Assembly (NCBI RefSeq): GCF_030163755.1
Contig: NZ_JASJOE010000010.1
Coordinates: 1-64,000 of the forward strand
Length of the DNA: 64,000 nt
Direction: 5' to 3'
DNA from: Roseicyclus amphidinii
GTDB lineage: Bacteria > Pseudomonadota > Alphaproteobacteria > Rhodobacterales > Rhodobacteraceae
Below the pieces are notes generated by a model. The model made no database searches. It worked only from the letters and a program-made list of their open reading frames with translations, and was not told where the DNA came from. This document shows positions 36,577 to 45,369 of the stretch, in pieces. Both the position numbers and the translations under genes were made by a program. Positions within the stretch are counted from its first letter, which is position 1, and each line of letters starts with the position of its first letter.

Positions 36577-37569
36577 TCAGGTGCCGTGGCGCGCGGCCCA
36601 TGTGGGCATCGGATCGCCCGGCGCGGCCGCCGCCGAATACACGCCACGCGCGATGGCGCGGGCAAGGCAAAGCGCCGCCATGTGGCCCAGCATCAGCGGT
36701 GTGCCGACCGGGTCGGCGAGCGGGCGCGCGCCCGTGGCCGCGGCAAAGACAAGGTCGCCGTCCATCGGCGTATGGCTGGGCCAGATCGCGCGGGCCATGC
36801 CGTCGTGGGCGGCCACGGCCATGCGCGTCGCCTGTGCCTGCGTCAGGGCGGCATCGGTGGCCACGATGGCGATGGTGGTGTTGCGGCTGTCGCCGCCCTT
36901 GACCGGCGGCACCGCGGTCGGGTCGAAGGCCGCGGCCGGGCCGAGGCCGCCGAACTCTCCCTCCATCTCGAAGGGGGCGGCCCAGAACCGTGGCCCTTCG
37001 CCCACCGTCACCCGCCCCAGCGCGTTCACGGCGACCAGTGCGCCCACCGTGTAGCCGTTCCACGTGGCCGAGGCCGAGCCGAGACCGCCTTTCAGATCGG
37101 CGATCAGCGCGCCTGTTCCAGCGCCTTCCGAGCCGAGTGTGAACCCCTCTGCCGCGGCTCCAAGCGCCTCGCGCCCCAGCCGTTTGTAGGGGTTCTCGGG
37201 CCAATCCTTGTCGCCGCCGTTGATCAGGTCGAACAGGATCGCGCCCGGCACGATCGGCACGGTCTGGTCACCCACCGCAAAGCCGCGCCCCTGCGCGCGC
37301 AATGCGTCCGCCACGCCCGAGGCCGCATCGAGGCCGAAGGCCGAGCCGCCCGAAAGGACCAGCGCGTCGGCCTCCTGCACGGTCTTGTCGGGGGCAAGGA
37401 GGTCGGTCTCGCGCGTGCCGGGCGCGCCGCCCATCACGTGAACGGCGGCGGTGAAGGGCCGGTCGCCGACCAGCACGCTCACGCCGGTCTTGATCCGGTC
37501 GTCGCGCGCGTTGCCCACGCGCAGGCCCGCGACATCGGTGATCAGGTTGCGCGGGCCGGGGCGGATCAT
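36577..37569 (-). CDS. P1-family peptidase (DmpA/BapA-like)
   Basis: A 330-residue N-terminal-nucleophile hydrolase of family S58, which includes L-aminopeptidase D-esterase and beta-peptidyl aminopeptidases. It reads NLITDVAGLRVGNARDD, LSGGSAFGLDAASGVADAL (about 80-98) and GALVAVNALG. The autocleavage stretch is KGGDSRNTTIAIVATDAAL, where cleavage before Ser (about residue 226) would free the nucleophile. The ATG overlaps the stop of the preceding 116-residue gene, so the two are coupled. Confidence 0.9.
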   Translation of the reverse strand: MIRPGPRNLITDVAGLRVGNARDDRIKTGVSVLVGDRPFTAAVHVMGGAPGTRETDLLAPDKTVQEADALVLSGGSAFGLDAASGVADALRAQGRGFAVGDQTVPIVPGAILFDLINGGDKDWPENPYKRLGREALGAAAEGFTLGSEGAGTGALIADLKGGLGSASATWNGYTVGALVAVNALGRVTVGEGPRFWAAPFEMEGEFGGLGPAAAFDPTAVPPVKGGDSRNTTIAIVATDAALTQAQATRMAVAAHDGMARAIWPSHTPMDGDLVFAAATGARPLADPVGTPLMLGHMAALCLARAIARGVYSAAAAPGDPMPTWAARHGT

Positions 37570-37916
37570 GGCGCGCCCCTGTCTTCGACCATGTGCGGAA
37601 CGCGCCCGCGCCAGACCCCGAGGAAGGGCAGCGCCGCAGTGGGCTGCACGGGGCAGGACAGCCCCGGATAGGCCGCCGGAAGGATCAGGATGATCGTGTT
37701 GCGCCCCATGGCCCGCGCCGCGATATCGTCGGCGGTTTCGGGGTCGAAGCGCGCGCATAGCCGCGTGATCGGCGCGCCGCGGATGACCTCGACATGGGTC
37801 AGGTCGAGCGAGGGGCACTCGGCCAGCAGCTGCGCGAAAGCGTCGGGTTGGCTGGCGAAATCGCCCGCGTGCACGGTGATGTCGGCGGGCAGGTCGTGGC
37901 GCGTCCAGCCGGTCAA
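37566..37916 (-). CDS. Unrecognised 116-residue protein, TTG start
   Basis: The frame starts at a TTG (37916) that overlaps the SDR stop and ends in a TGA that overlaps the P1 peptidase ATG, so it is tightly coupled on both sides. The product begins MTGWTRHDLPADITVHAGDF, with a DLTHVEVIRGAP strand and MGRNTIILILPAAYPGL. It has no clear membrane segment or known motif that I can name. It could act with the peptidase or SDR. That it is coding rests on the open frame and exact overlaps. Confidence 0.6.
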   Translation of the reverse strand: MTGWTRHDLPADITVHAGDFASQPDAFAQLLAECPSLDLTHVEVIRGAPITRLCARFDPETADDIAARAMGRNTIILILPAAYPGLSCPVQPTAALPFLGVWRGRVPHMVEDRGAP

Positions 37917-38653
37917 ATGCAGCGCCCCCCGTCCACCTCCAGCGCCGTGCCGGTGATCATGCCGGCCGCGTCCGAGCACAGGAAGGCCGCGGCCTCGCCC
38001 ATGTCCTGCGGCGTGGAGAAGCGCCCCAGCGGGATGGTCGAGAGGAACTTCGCCCGCATCTCGGGCGTGTCCTCGCCCATGAAACTGGCGAGCAACGGGG
38101 TTTCGCCCGCCACCGGGCAAAGCGCGTTCACGCGGATGCCGTGGGGGGCCAGCTCGACCGCCATGGTCTTGGTCGCGGTCACCATCCAGCCTTTGCTGGC
38201 GTTATACCAGTTCAGCCGGGGCCGCGGCGACAGCCCCGCGGTCGAGGCGATGTTGAGGAACGCGCCTGCACCCGCCGCCTTCATCCCCGGCACGATCTCC
38301 CGCGCGGTCAGGTAGACGGATTTCGCGTTCACGGCGAGGACGCGGTCGAACTCCTCTTCCGTCACCTCCTCCATCGGTTTCGGCAGATGGGTGATGCCCG
38401 CGTTGTTCACCAGCACGTCGATCCGGCCCCAGCTCGCCCGCGCCGCCTCGGCCATGGCTGCGACCGATGCGCCGTTGGCGACGTCCACGACCTGCGCCAT
38501 TCCGCCGATCTCTTCCGCGACGGCGGTGGCGGCGCTCTCGTTGATGTCGGCCACCATCACCTGCGCGCCCTCGCGCGCGAAGATCCGCGCGATCCCCGCG
38601 CCGAAGCCCGAACCCGCGCCAGTCACGATGGCCGTCTTGCCCTCAAGCGTCAT
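37913..38653 (-). CDS. Short-chain dehydrogenase/reductase
   Basis: A 246-residue classical SDR: cofactor motif VTGAGSGFGAGIARIFAREGA (TGxxxGxG), D of MVADINES suggesting NAD(H) preference, NNAG in VLVNNAGITH, catalytic Ser in IASTAG, and YNASKGW (Tyr/Lys at about 155-159). The C terminus TGTALEVDGGRCI is family-typical. The substrate is unknown, possibly a 3-hydroxyacyl or polyol compound. Its start overlaps the thioesterase stop by 11 bp. Confidence 0.92.
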   Translation of the reverse strand: MTLEGKTAIVTGAGSGFGAGIARIFAREGAQVMVADINESAATAVAEEIGGMAQVVDVANGASVAAMAEAARASWGRIDVLVNNAGITHLPKPMEEVTEEEFDRVLAVNAKSVYLTAREIVPGMKAAGAGAFLNIASTAGLSPRPRLNWYNASKGWMVTATKTMAVELAPHGIRVNALCPVAGETPLLASFMGEDTPEMRAKFLSTIPLGRFSTPQDMGEAAAFLCSDAAGMITGTALEVDGGRCI

Positions 38654-39065
38654 TGCCCTGTTCCTCCCTCAGGCTGTCCAGCGCCGCGCGCAGCTCCTCG
38701 GGCATGGGCAGCGCCTGCCGTGCCTCGAGGTCGAAATAGACCGAGACATTCTCGGCCTGAAACACGGTCGCGCCATCGCCCATGCGGATCATGCGATGCC
38801 CGAAGCGCGCCGATTTGGTGCCCACATGCAGCACGCGGCTTTCGATGGTGAAGACCTCGCCCGCCAGCATCTCGGACCGGTAATCGGCCTCGATATGCGC
38901 GGCGACGAAAGAGCGCCGCGTCGCGTCGATCTCGCGGCGGCCAAGGCCCGCGGCGGCCTGCAGCGCGAACATCGCGTCCGAGACCGCGTCGATATAGGCG
39001 GCCACGTTCATGTGGCCGAGGATGTCGCAATCGCGTGGTGCCACGGGGCGGCGGAGCGTCTGCAT
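38643..39065 (-). CDS. Acyl-CoA thioesterase, 4HBT hot-dog fold
   Basis: A 140-residue single hot-dog protein of the 4-hydroxybenzoyl-CoA thioesterase type: PVAPRDCDILGHMNVAAYIDAVSDAMFAL, with the catalytic Asp/His region DxxGHMN at about residues 13-20, then IEADYRSEMLAGEVFTIESRV. It probably frees acids from acyl-CoAs. It is co-transcribed with the SDR below and a small membrane protein above (4 bp away). Confidence 0.88.
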   Translation of the reverse strand: MQTLRRPVAPRDCDILGHMNVAAYIDAVSDAMFALQAAAGLGRREIDATRRSFVAAHIEADYRSEMLAGEVFTIESRVLHVGTKSARFGHRMIRMGDGATVFQAENVSVYFDLEARQALPMPEELRAALDSLREEQGNDA

Positions 39066-39069
39066 CGTG

Positions 39070-39606
39070 TCAGCCCCGCGCCATGTCGATGGTCCGCGCG
39101 CGCCGCATCGGCCAAAAGGCGACAAGCGCACCGAGCCCGCCGGCAAGGTAGCTTGCGTCATGCATGAAGCCCGCGCGCAGGAAATCGCGGCGCGCGACGC
39201 CCTCGGGCGGCTCGAGGTAGCCGTCGAGAAGCCCCGTTGCCTCCACCGCGATGCCGCCGACAAGCCCCGCCAGCGCGGCGAAGGTGGCCAGCACCAGCAC
39301 AAGCCCGATCGCCCCGATCCCGGCGGCGAGGTAGCTTTGCGGTTTCGGCACGGCGAATAGGCCATAGAGGAAGGCGGGCAGCGCGACGGCGGCGCCCATC
39401 CACCAGCTTGCCATCGCGCCGACCTGCGCCGCGCCGATCCTTGGGGCGGTGCCTTGGGCGATGCCGAACTGGTCGAATTTCAGGCTCAGGAAATAGTCGG
39501 GGCCGACGGTATAGCTCAGCTGGTTGTGCAGCGCGCCGAAGATGGCGGCCGAGAGCGCGGCCAGCGCGATCAGCAGGAAGAAGGTGGGGAATTTTCCAAG
39601 GCGCAT
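39070..39606 (-). CDS. Membrane protein with four helices, unknown function
   Basis: A 178-residue protein with four hydrophobic segments: FFLLIALAALSAAIFGALHNQL near the N terminus, WWMGAAVALPAFLYGLFAV, GAIGLVLVLATFAALAGLVGGIAV and ASYLAGGLGALVAFWPM. The sequence SYTVGPDYFLSLKFDQFGI between the first two helices recalls a family of small alphaproteobacterial membrane proteins with no assigned role. ATG at 39606 has GGAG five bases upstream; ATG at 39621 is an alternative. Confidence 0.75.
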   Translation of the reverse strand: MRLGKFPTFFLLIALAALSAAIFGALHNQLSYTVGPDYFLSLKFDQFGIAQGTAPRIGAAQVGAMASWWMGAAVALPAFLYGLFAVPKPQSYLAAGIGAIGLVLVLATFAALAGLVGGIAVEATGLLDGYLEPPEGVARRDFLRAGFMHDASYLAGGLGALVAFWPMRRARTIDMARG

Positions 39607-39666
39607 GGCCGCTCCGGTCATCTGGTTTCGTTCAGCCTAGCGGGGGCCGCGGGGGGCGTCCATCGC

Positions 39667-41112
39667 TCAGCCGTGATGGGCGGCGACGGTCTTGAGGCTG
39701 GTGAAGGCATAGAGCGCCTCGAACCCCTTCTCGCGGCCATGGCCCGACAGACCCGTGCCGCCGAAGGGCAGCTCCACCCCGCCCGCGGCCCCGTAGTTGT
39801 TGAGAAACACCTGCCCCGCGCGCAGGCGTTTGGCCAGCCGCATCTGGCGGCTTCCGTCGCGGGACCAGACCGAGGCGACGAGGCCATAGGGCGTGCCGTT
39901 GGCGATGCGGATGGCGTCGTCCTCGTCCTCGAAGGGCAGGATGATCTGGACGGGGCCGAAGATCTCTTCCTGCGCAAGCGGGTGGTCGGGGCCGGGGCCT
40001 GCGATGAGGGCGGGGGCGATGTAGTGGCCGCCCTCGGGCAGACCCTCGGCCAGTTGCCCGCGCGCGAGGATATGGGCCGGATCGGCCATGGCGAGGTATC
40101 GCTCGACGATGCCTTTCTGCCGGGCTGAGATCAGGGGCCCGGTGCGAAGGTCGGCCATGGCGGGCCCGGTGGTGAGGGCGCGATAGGCCGCGGCCATCCG
40201 CTCGCAAACCTCGGCGTAGATGGACCGTTCCACGAGGATGCGAGAGGAGGCCGAACAGGTCTGCCCGGCGTTCTGGATGCCCGCGTTGACAAGGAACGGG
40301 AGCGCCGCGTCGAGGTCCGCGTCGGCAAAAACCAGCTGCGGAGACTTCCCGCCCAGCTCAAGCGTGACCGGCACCACGTTTTCGGCGGCGGCGGCTTGCA
40401 CCTTGCGCCCCGTGGCGACCGAGCCGGTGAAGCTCAGGTGCCGCACCCCCGGATGCGCGGTCAGCGCCGCGCCCGCCTCGAGCCCGAGGCCGGGCACCAC
40501 GTTCAGAGCGCCCGCGGGCAGGCCCGCCTGATGCGCCAGATCGGCGAAGGCCAGCGCGGTCAGGCAAGCCTCTTCCGCCGGCTTCAGGACACAGGCGTTC
40601 CCGGTGGCCAGCGCCGCGCCGACGGAACGCCCGATGATCTGCATCGGGTAGTTCCAGGGCACGATATGGCCGGTGACGCCATGCGGCTCGCGCAGGGTGT
40701 AGACGGTGAAACCGTTCTGGAACGGGATCGTTTCGCCCATCAGCTTGTCGGCGGCACCTGCGTAGAACTCGCAATAGCGCGCCAGCGCGATCACGTCGTT
40801 GCGCGCCTGTGTCAGGGGCTTGCCGACGTCCGTCGCCTCCATCTCGGCAAGCTGGTCGATGTGCTCGAGGACAAGCTGCCCGAGCCGGGCGAGGATGCGG
40901 CCACGCTCGAAGGCAGGCATTGCGCCCCAATCGCCCGCTAGCGCGGCTTCGGCTGCGGTGACGGCGGCGTCGATGTCGGCGGCGGTGCCGCGGGCGATGC
41001 GGGCGACCTCGGCCCCGGTCGAGGGGTCGATGACGGGCAGCGTCTCGCCGCTGGCGCAGGGCTGCCAGTGTCCGCCGATGAAGATGCGGGAGGGATCGAA
41101 CCAGGGTGTCAT
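39667..41112 (-). CDS. NAD(P)-dependent aldehyde dehydrogenase
   Basis: A 481-residue aldehyde dehydrogenase with VPWNYPMQIIGRSVGAALATGN, the cofactor loop SFTGSVATGRKV, the general-base Glu in TLELGGKSPQLV (about 250) and the nucleophile Cys in GQTCSASSR (about 285), EEIFGPVQ and the C-terminal FGGTGLSGHGREKG. It oxidises an aldehyde to an acid; the substrate is not determinable. The start overlaps the stop of the peptide-type ABC ATPase by 4 bp, linking it to that transporter. Confidence 0.93.
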   Translation of the reverse strand: MTPWFDPSRIFIGGHWQPCASGETLPVIDPSTGAEVARIARGTAADIDAAVTAAEAALAGDWGAMPAFERGRILARLGQLVLEHIDQLAEMEATDVGKPLTQARNDVIALARYCEFYAGAADKLMGETIPFQNGFTVYTLREPHGVTGHIVPWNYPMQIIGRSVGAALATGNACVLKPAEEACLTALAFADLAHQAGLPAGALNVVPGLGLEAGAALTAHPGVRHLSFTGSVATGRKVQAAAAENVVPVTLELGGKSPQLVFADADLDAALPFLVNAGIQNAGQTCSASSRILVERSIYAEVCERMAAAYRALTTGPAMADLRTGPLISARQKGIVERYLAMADPAHILARGQLAEGLPEGGHYIAPALIAGPGPDHPLAQEEIFGPVQIILPFEDEDDAIRIANGTPYGLVASVWSRDGSRQMRLAKRLRAGQVFLNNYGAAGGVELPFGGTGLSGHGREKGFEALYAFTSLKTVAAHHG

Positions 41113-42686
41113 GCTTGGGCCTCCGTCAGGTCGGGGAGCCGCGGGGCGGCGGCGAGGAGTTGGCGGGTGTAGGGGTGCGCGGGGGCGTCGAAGACCGCTT
41201 CGGTCGGCCCCTCCTCGACGATCTCACCCGATTGCATGACCAGAACGCGGTCGGTGATGGCGCGGACCACGGTCAGGTCGTGGGAGATGAAGAGGTAGGA
41301 GAGGCCGAACGCGTCCTGCAACTCGGCCAGCAGGTCGAGGATGCGGGCGCGCACCGAGACATCGAGCGCCGAGACGGCCTCGTCCAGCACCAAGATGCGG
41401 GGCCGGGTGATGAGGGCGCGGGCGATGGCGATGCGCTGGCGCTGACCGCCCGAGAACTCGTGCGGATACTTGGCCATGTCATCGGGCGAGAGATGGACGG
41501 CGCGCAGCGCCTCGGCCACGCGGGCGCGGCGGTCTTCGCCCTTGGGCGCGTCGGTCAACAGGTGGAAGGGCTCGGCGACCAGGCGCTCGACGCGCCAGCG
41601 GGGGTTGAAGCTGCCGTAGGGGTCCTGGAACACCACCTGGATACCGGCGCGCAGCTCCGGCGGCATGACCGGCACGATGGAGCGCCCGAAGAGCCGGATG
41701 TCGCCGCCCTGCACGGGGTCGAGCCCGAGAATGGCACGCGTCAGCGTGGACTTGCCGCAGCCGCTTTCACCCACAAGGCCCAGGCTTTCGCCCTTGTGCA
41801 GCTCGAAGCTGACGCCTTTCACGGCTTCGACCGGCGGGCCGCGGCGGAAGCCCTGGCGCGGGCCGGGGTAGTGGCGGTGGACGCTCTCGACGGCCAGCAG
41901 CGGCTCGGGCGCGCCCTGTGGCGCACGGTCGGGCGCGTGGGAGGAGGCGGCGAAAAGCGCACGGGTGTAGGGGTGGCGACGCTCGGCCAGCACCTGCGCG
42001 GTCGGGCCGGTTTCGACGATCTCGCCCCGGTTCATCACCGCGATGCAGTCGGCCATGTCGGCGACCACGGCAAGGTCATGGGTGATGACGAGAAGCGACA
42101 TGCCTTCCTCGGCCACGAGGTCTTTCAGGAGGTCGAGGATCTGCGCCTGTGTCGTGACGTCGAGCGCGGTGGTCGGCTCGTCCGCGATCAGCAGGCGCGG
42201 ATGGAGCGCGATGGCGGCGGCGATGCAAACGCGCTGACGCTGCCCGCCGCTCAGCTCATGGGGGTAACGGTCGAGCGCGACATGGGACAGGCCCACGCGG
42301 TCGAGACGGTCGCGGGCGATGCGGCGGGCTTGCGCGCCCTTGGCCTTGCCGTGGATCGTCAGCGTCTCGGCCACCTGGTCGCCGATGGTCTGCACGGGGT
42401 TCAGCGCCGTCATCGGCTCCTGGAAGATCATGGCGATGTCACTGCCGCGCAGGCGGCAGAGATCGGGCTCGGAAAGGGTCAGCAGGTCGGTGCCGTCGAG
42501 CCGCGCTGCGCCGGTTGTCTCGGCACCGCGGGGCAGGAGGCCCATCAGCGCCAGCGCGGTCATCGACTTGCCCGAGCCGCTTTCGCCGACGAGGCCGAAG
42601 ATCTCGCCCGGCGTGATCTTCAGCGTCACCGCGCGCAGGATAGGGGTGCCGTGGATCGACAGCGACAGGCGGTCGAGCGAGATCAT
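41109..42686 (-). CDS. Fused duplicate ATPase of a peptide/nickel-type ABC importer
   Basis: A 525-residue protein containing two complete ABC domains, equivalent to DppD and DppF in one chain. The first has Walker [17 protein letters not shown] and signature [12 protein letters not shown]. The second has Walker [17 protein letters not shown] at about residue 305 and signature [12 protein letters not shown] with [11 protein letters not shown]. Both are intact, so both sites can hydrolyse ATP. It is separated from the permease genes by a tandem palindrome. Confidence 0.94.
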   Translation of the reverse strand: MISLDRLSLSIHGTPILRAVTLKITPGEIFGLVGESGSGKSMTALALMGLLPRGAETTGAARLDGTDLLTLSEPDLCRLRGSDIAMIFQEPMTALNPVQTIGDQVAETLTIHGKAKGAQARRIARDRLDRVGLSHVALDRYPHELSGGQRQRVCIAAAIALHPRLLIADEPTTALDVTTQAQILDLLKDLVAEEGMSLLVITHDLAVVADMADCIAVMNRGEIVETGPTAQVLAERRHPYTRALFAASSHAPDRAPQGAPEPLLAVESVHRHYPGPRQGFRRGPPVEAVKGVSFELHKGESLGLVGESGCGKSTLTRAILGLDPVQGGDIRLFGRSIVPVMPPELRAGIQVVFQDPYGSFNPRWRVERLVAEPFHLLTDAPKGEDRRARVAEALRAVHLSPDDMAKYPHEFSGGQRQRIAIARALITRPRILVLDEAVSALDVSVRARILDLLAELQDAFGLSYLFISHDLTVVRAITDRVLVMQSGEIVEEGPTEAVFDAPAHPYTRQLLAAAPRLPDLTEAQA

Positions 42687-42696
42687 GCCGCGCCCC

Positions 42697-42747
42697 CGAA
42701 TTTTCGTACGAAAATTCGCATTATGTGATTATTCGTACGAATAATCA
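42697..42747. repeat. Second copy of the TTCGTACGAA tandem palindrome
   Basis: A perfect 22-bp palindrome (42697-42718), identical to that at 13637-13658, then 7 bp, then a perfect 22-bp palindrome (42726-42747, centre ATTATTCGTACGAATAAT). The last three bases of the element are the stop codon of the upstream permease gene on the minus strand. It occupies the whole gap between the permease and ATPase genes of one transporter operon. Confidence 0.8.
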
Positions 42748-43569
42748 TCCGCGCCCCCGCCGCAGCCGCGGGTCGAGCGCATCGCGCAGCCCGTCGCCCA
42801 TCAGGTTCAGCCCCAGCACCATCAGTACGATGGCAAGGCCCGGCAGCACGGCGAGCATCGGGTGGGTGTAGATCATCGTCTGCGCCTCGGCCAGCATCCG
42901 CCCCCAGCTGGGCGTAGGCGGCTGCGCGCCGAGGCCCACGTAGCTCAACGCCGCTTCGGCGAGGATGCCGAGCGAGAACTGGATCGTGGCCTGCACGATC
43001 AACAGGTTCATGAGGTTGGGCAGGACGTGTTCGACGCTGATCCTCAGCTTGCCCTTTCCGGCGGTGCGGGCGGCGAGAATGTAGTCGAGCGTCCAGAGCG
43101 GCAGCGCGCCGCCGCGGGCGACGCGGGCGAAGACGGGGATGTTGAAGATGCCGATGGCGAGGATCGCGTTGGTGGCCGACGGCCCGTAGCGGGCGGTGAT
43201 CAGGATGGCGATGACAAGGCTGGGAAAGGCAAAGATCAGGTCATTGCCGCGCATGATGATCTCGTCGAGAGGGCTGCCGCGGCTGGCGGCGGCGGCCAGC
43301 CCGAGCGGCACGCCGAGCGCCACGCCGATGCCAACGGCGATCAGTGCCACGGCAATGGAGGTCTGTGCGCCGACCATCAGCATCGAAAGCAGGTCGCGGC
43401 CCAGCTGGTCGGTGCCCAGCCAATGCGTGCCCGAGGGCGGTTGCAGCCGCGTGGCGATGGAGACACCGGTGATCGGATGCGGGATCCAGACGAGGGACAG
43501 GAGGGCCACGGCGAGGAACACGCCCGAAAGCGCGGCACCGATCAGGAGGGCGGGGGGCAGGCGGCTCAT
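42745..43569 (-). CDS. Peptide/nickel-type ABC permease, DppC-like
   Basis: A 274-residue inner-membrane permease with six or so helices, the N-terminal soluble region containing HWLGTDQLGRDLLSMLMVGAQTS (the DppC signature HxxGTDxxGRD), and the EAA loop ARTAGKGKLRISVEHVLPNLM. Its ATG overlaps the stop of the DppB-like gene. It serves with the fused ATPase downstream. Confidence 0.92.
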   Translation of the reverse strand: MSRLPPALLIGAALSGVFLAVALLSLVWIPHPITGVSIATRLQPPSGTHWLGTDQLGRDLLSMLMVGAQTSIAVALIAVGIGVALGVPLGLAAAASRGSPLDEIIMRGNDLIFAFPSLVIAILITARYGPSATNAILAIGIFNIPVFARVARGGALPLWTLDYILAARTAGKGKLRISVEHVLPNLMNLLIVQATIQFSLGILAEAALSYVGLGAQPPTPSWGRMLAEAQTMIYTHPMLAVLPGLAIVLMVLGLNLMGDGLRDALDPRLRRGRG

Positions 43570-44507
43570 CTGCGCCTCAGCCTCGGGTCGACCAGCGCAT
43601 AGGCGAGGTCGACGAGGAAGGTCACGAGGATCACGGCGAAGACCAGCAGCATGGTGACCGATTCCACCACGATCAGGTCGCGCTGGGTGATGCCCTGGAA
43701 GATCAGCCGCCCCAGGCCGGGCAGGAAAAAAACGTTCTCTATGATGATCGCGCCCGCGATGAGAAAGGAGAATTGCAGACCGATGATCGTCAGAACCGGG
43801 ATCAGCGCGTTCCGAAGCGCGTGGCGGCGGATCGCCTGCGCTCGGCTCAGGCCCTTGGCGCGCGCGGTGCGGATGTAATCCTGGTCGAGCGTCTCGAGCA
43901 GAGCCGAACGCATGACGCGCGCGAGGATCGAGGCTTGTGGCAAGGCAAGCGCCACGGCGGGGAGCGTCAGCGCCTTGAGGGCTGCGGCCGGGTTGTCCCA
44001 GCCGGGAAAGCCCCCCGCCGAGAACCAGCGCAGGGTGACGGCGAAGAGCAGCACGAGCAGCATGGCGAACCAGAAATTCGGGATGGCGATGCCCAGCTGG
44101 GTGGCACCCATGATGCCGTAGTCGGTGGCCGTGCCCCGCGTCGCCGCGGCAAGGATGCCGATGGGAAAGGCGATCAGCGTCGACAGGGTCAGCGCGTAGA
44201 CCGCCAGCGGCAGCGAGACCCAGAGCCGGTCCAGCACCAGCTCGGCCACCGGCACGCGGTAGGTGTAGGAGATGCCGAAATCCCCCGTCAGCATGCCGGT
44301 GATCCAAACGACGTATCGGTCGAGGGCCGAGCCGTCGAGGCCCAGCTCGGCCCGGAGCGCGGCGAGGTTCTCCTCGGTCGCGTTCAGCCCCATCATGAAG
44401 GCCGCCGGATCGCCCGGAATGACCTCGATCAGCGCGAATATGACCACGCTCGCCACCACGAGGCTGAGGCCGAGGGACAGGGCCCGGAGAAGAAGGTAAC
44501 GCGCCAT
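43566..44507 (-). CDS. Peptide/nickel-type ABC permease, DppB-like
   Basis: A 313-residue permease that begins MARYLLLRALSLGLSLVVASVVIFALIEVIPGDPAAFMMG, the DppB N terminus with PGDPA. It has FGISYTYRVPV and the EAA loop TARAKGLSRAQAIRRHALRNALIPV at about residues 205-229. First gene of this transporter operon. No substrate-binding protein gene precedes it: the next gene upstream is a divergent methyltransferase. Confidence 0.93.
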   Translation of the reverse strand: MARYLLLRALSLGLSLVVASVVIFALIEVIPGDPAAFMMGLNATEENLAALRAELGLDGSALDRYVVWITGMLTGDFGISYTYRVPVAELVLDRLWVSLPLAVYALTLSTLIAFPIGILAAATRGTATDYGIMGATQLGIAIPNFWFAMLLVLLFAVTLRWFSAGGFPGWDNPAAALKALTLPAVALALPQASILARVMRSALLETLDQDYIRTARAKGLSRAQAIRRHALRNALIPVLTIIGLQFSFLIAGAIIIENVFFLPGLGRLIFQGITQRDLIVVESVTMLLVFAVILVTFLVDLAYALVDPRLRRR

Positions 44508-44621
44508 GGCCGGAGGCTAGACCGGGGTCATCGCGGAGGCCAGAGGGAAGACGCCGCCGGGTTGACAGAGGGTGCGGCGGGGCCTGACCCTTCTGTAAAT
44601 CGAACGGCAACGGAGCCCGCC

Positions 44622-45239
44622 ATGCCCGATCCCGATCTTGAAACCGCCTATGCCATCGACGGGCCGGAGGGCGCGCGCAAGCTCTATGCCGACTGGGCCG
44701 AGACCTACGACGACGGGTTCGGCACGACCTATGGTTATGTCGCCCCGCGCGAGGTTGCGCGCATCTACCGCGCGCTGGGCGTGGATGCGCCGGTTCTGGA
44801 CGTCGGGGCAGGGACGGGCCTTGTCGCGGCGCATCTGGGCGGGCTTGTCGCCGATGCGCTCGACATCTCGCCCGAGATGCTGGCCGTCGCGGCGGGCAAG
44901 GGGCTTTATCGCGCCACGATCGAGGCCGACCTGACCCGCGTCCTGCCCCTGCCGGATGGCGCTTACGGCGGCGTGATCTCGGCCGGAACCTTCACCCACG
45001 GCCATGTCGGACCCGAGGCCTTGCCCGAACTGTTGCGTGTCGCCGCCCGAGATGCGCTGTTCGTCTGCGGCACGAAGCCCGATGTCTTCGACCAGATGGG
45101 ATTCGGCTCGGCACTTGCCGGATTGCAGGCCTCCGGGCGGATCACGCCCCTGCGCTTCTTCGATATCCCGATCTACGAGGCGGCGGACCACCCTCATGCC
45201 GCCGACCGTGGCCTTGTCATGACCTTCCGCAAGACCTGA
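44622..45239 (+). CDS. SAM-dependent methyltransferase
   Basis: A 205-residue class I methyltransferase with the UbiE/WBSCR27-like opening LETAYAIDGPEGARKLYADWAETYDDGFGTTYGYVAPREVARIY, motif I VLDVGAGTGLVAAHLGG (about 62-78), the acidic ribose contact ALDISPEML, and GGVISAGTFTHGHVGPEAL in place of motif IV. The substrate is unknown. It is divergent from the ABC importer and upstream of ecm, with 130 bp between. Confidence 0.88.
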   Translation: MPDPDLETAYAIDGPEGARKLYADWAETYDDGFGTTYGYVAPREVARIYRALGVDAPVLDVGAGTGLVAAHLGGLVADALDISPEMLAVAAGKGLYRATIEADLTRVLPLPDGAYGGVISAGTFTHGHVGPEALPELLRVAARDALFVCGTKPDVFDQMGFGSALAGLQASGRITPLRFFDIPIYEAADHPHAADRGLVMTFRKT

Positions 45240-45280
45240 GCCGGCCGCACGGGCTGGCCGCTTTGCCGCGGCGCAGCGAA

Positions 45281-45310
45281 TTGACAAGGACACAATATTG
45301 TCCATATACC
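45281..45310 (+). promoter_or_regulatory. Candidate ecm promoter with internal palindrome
   Basis: TTGACA at 45281-45286 is a perfect -35. A -10 such as ATATAC (45304-45309) lies 17 bp on. The spacer holds the perfect palindrome ACAATATTGT (45292-45301), well placed for a repressor or activator of ecm. The start codon is 60 bp downstream. Confidence 0.55.
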
Positions 45311-45369
45311 CCGACGAACGGAATAAAGTTGCAAAGATGCCTGCGCATCCGCCCTGAAGGAGCCCGCCC

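Noticed and set aside
37913-38120. N-terminal extension of the 116-residue gene into the SDR coding region
   Set aside because: The extension would be read entirely inside the conserved SDR C terminus in another frame; the TTG overlapping the SDR stop gives normal coupling geometry.
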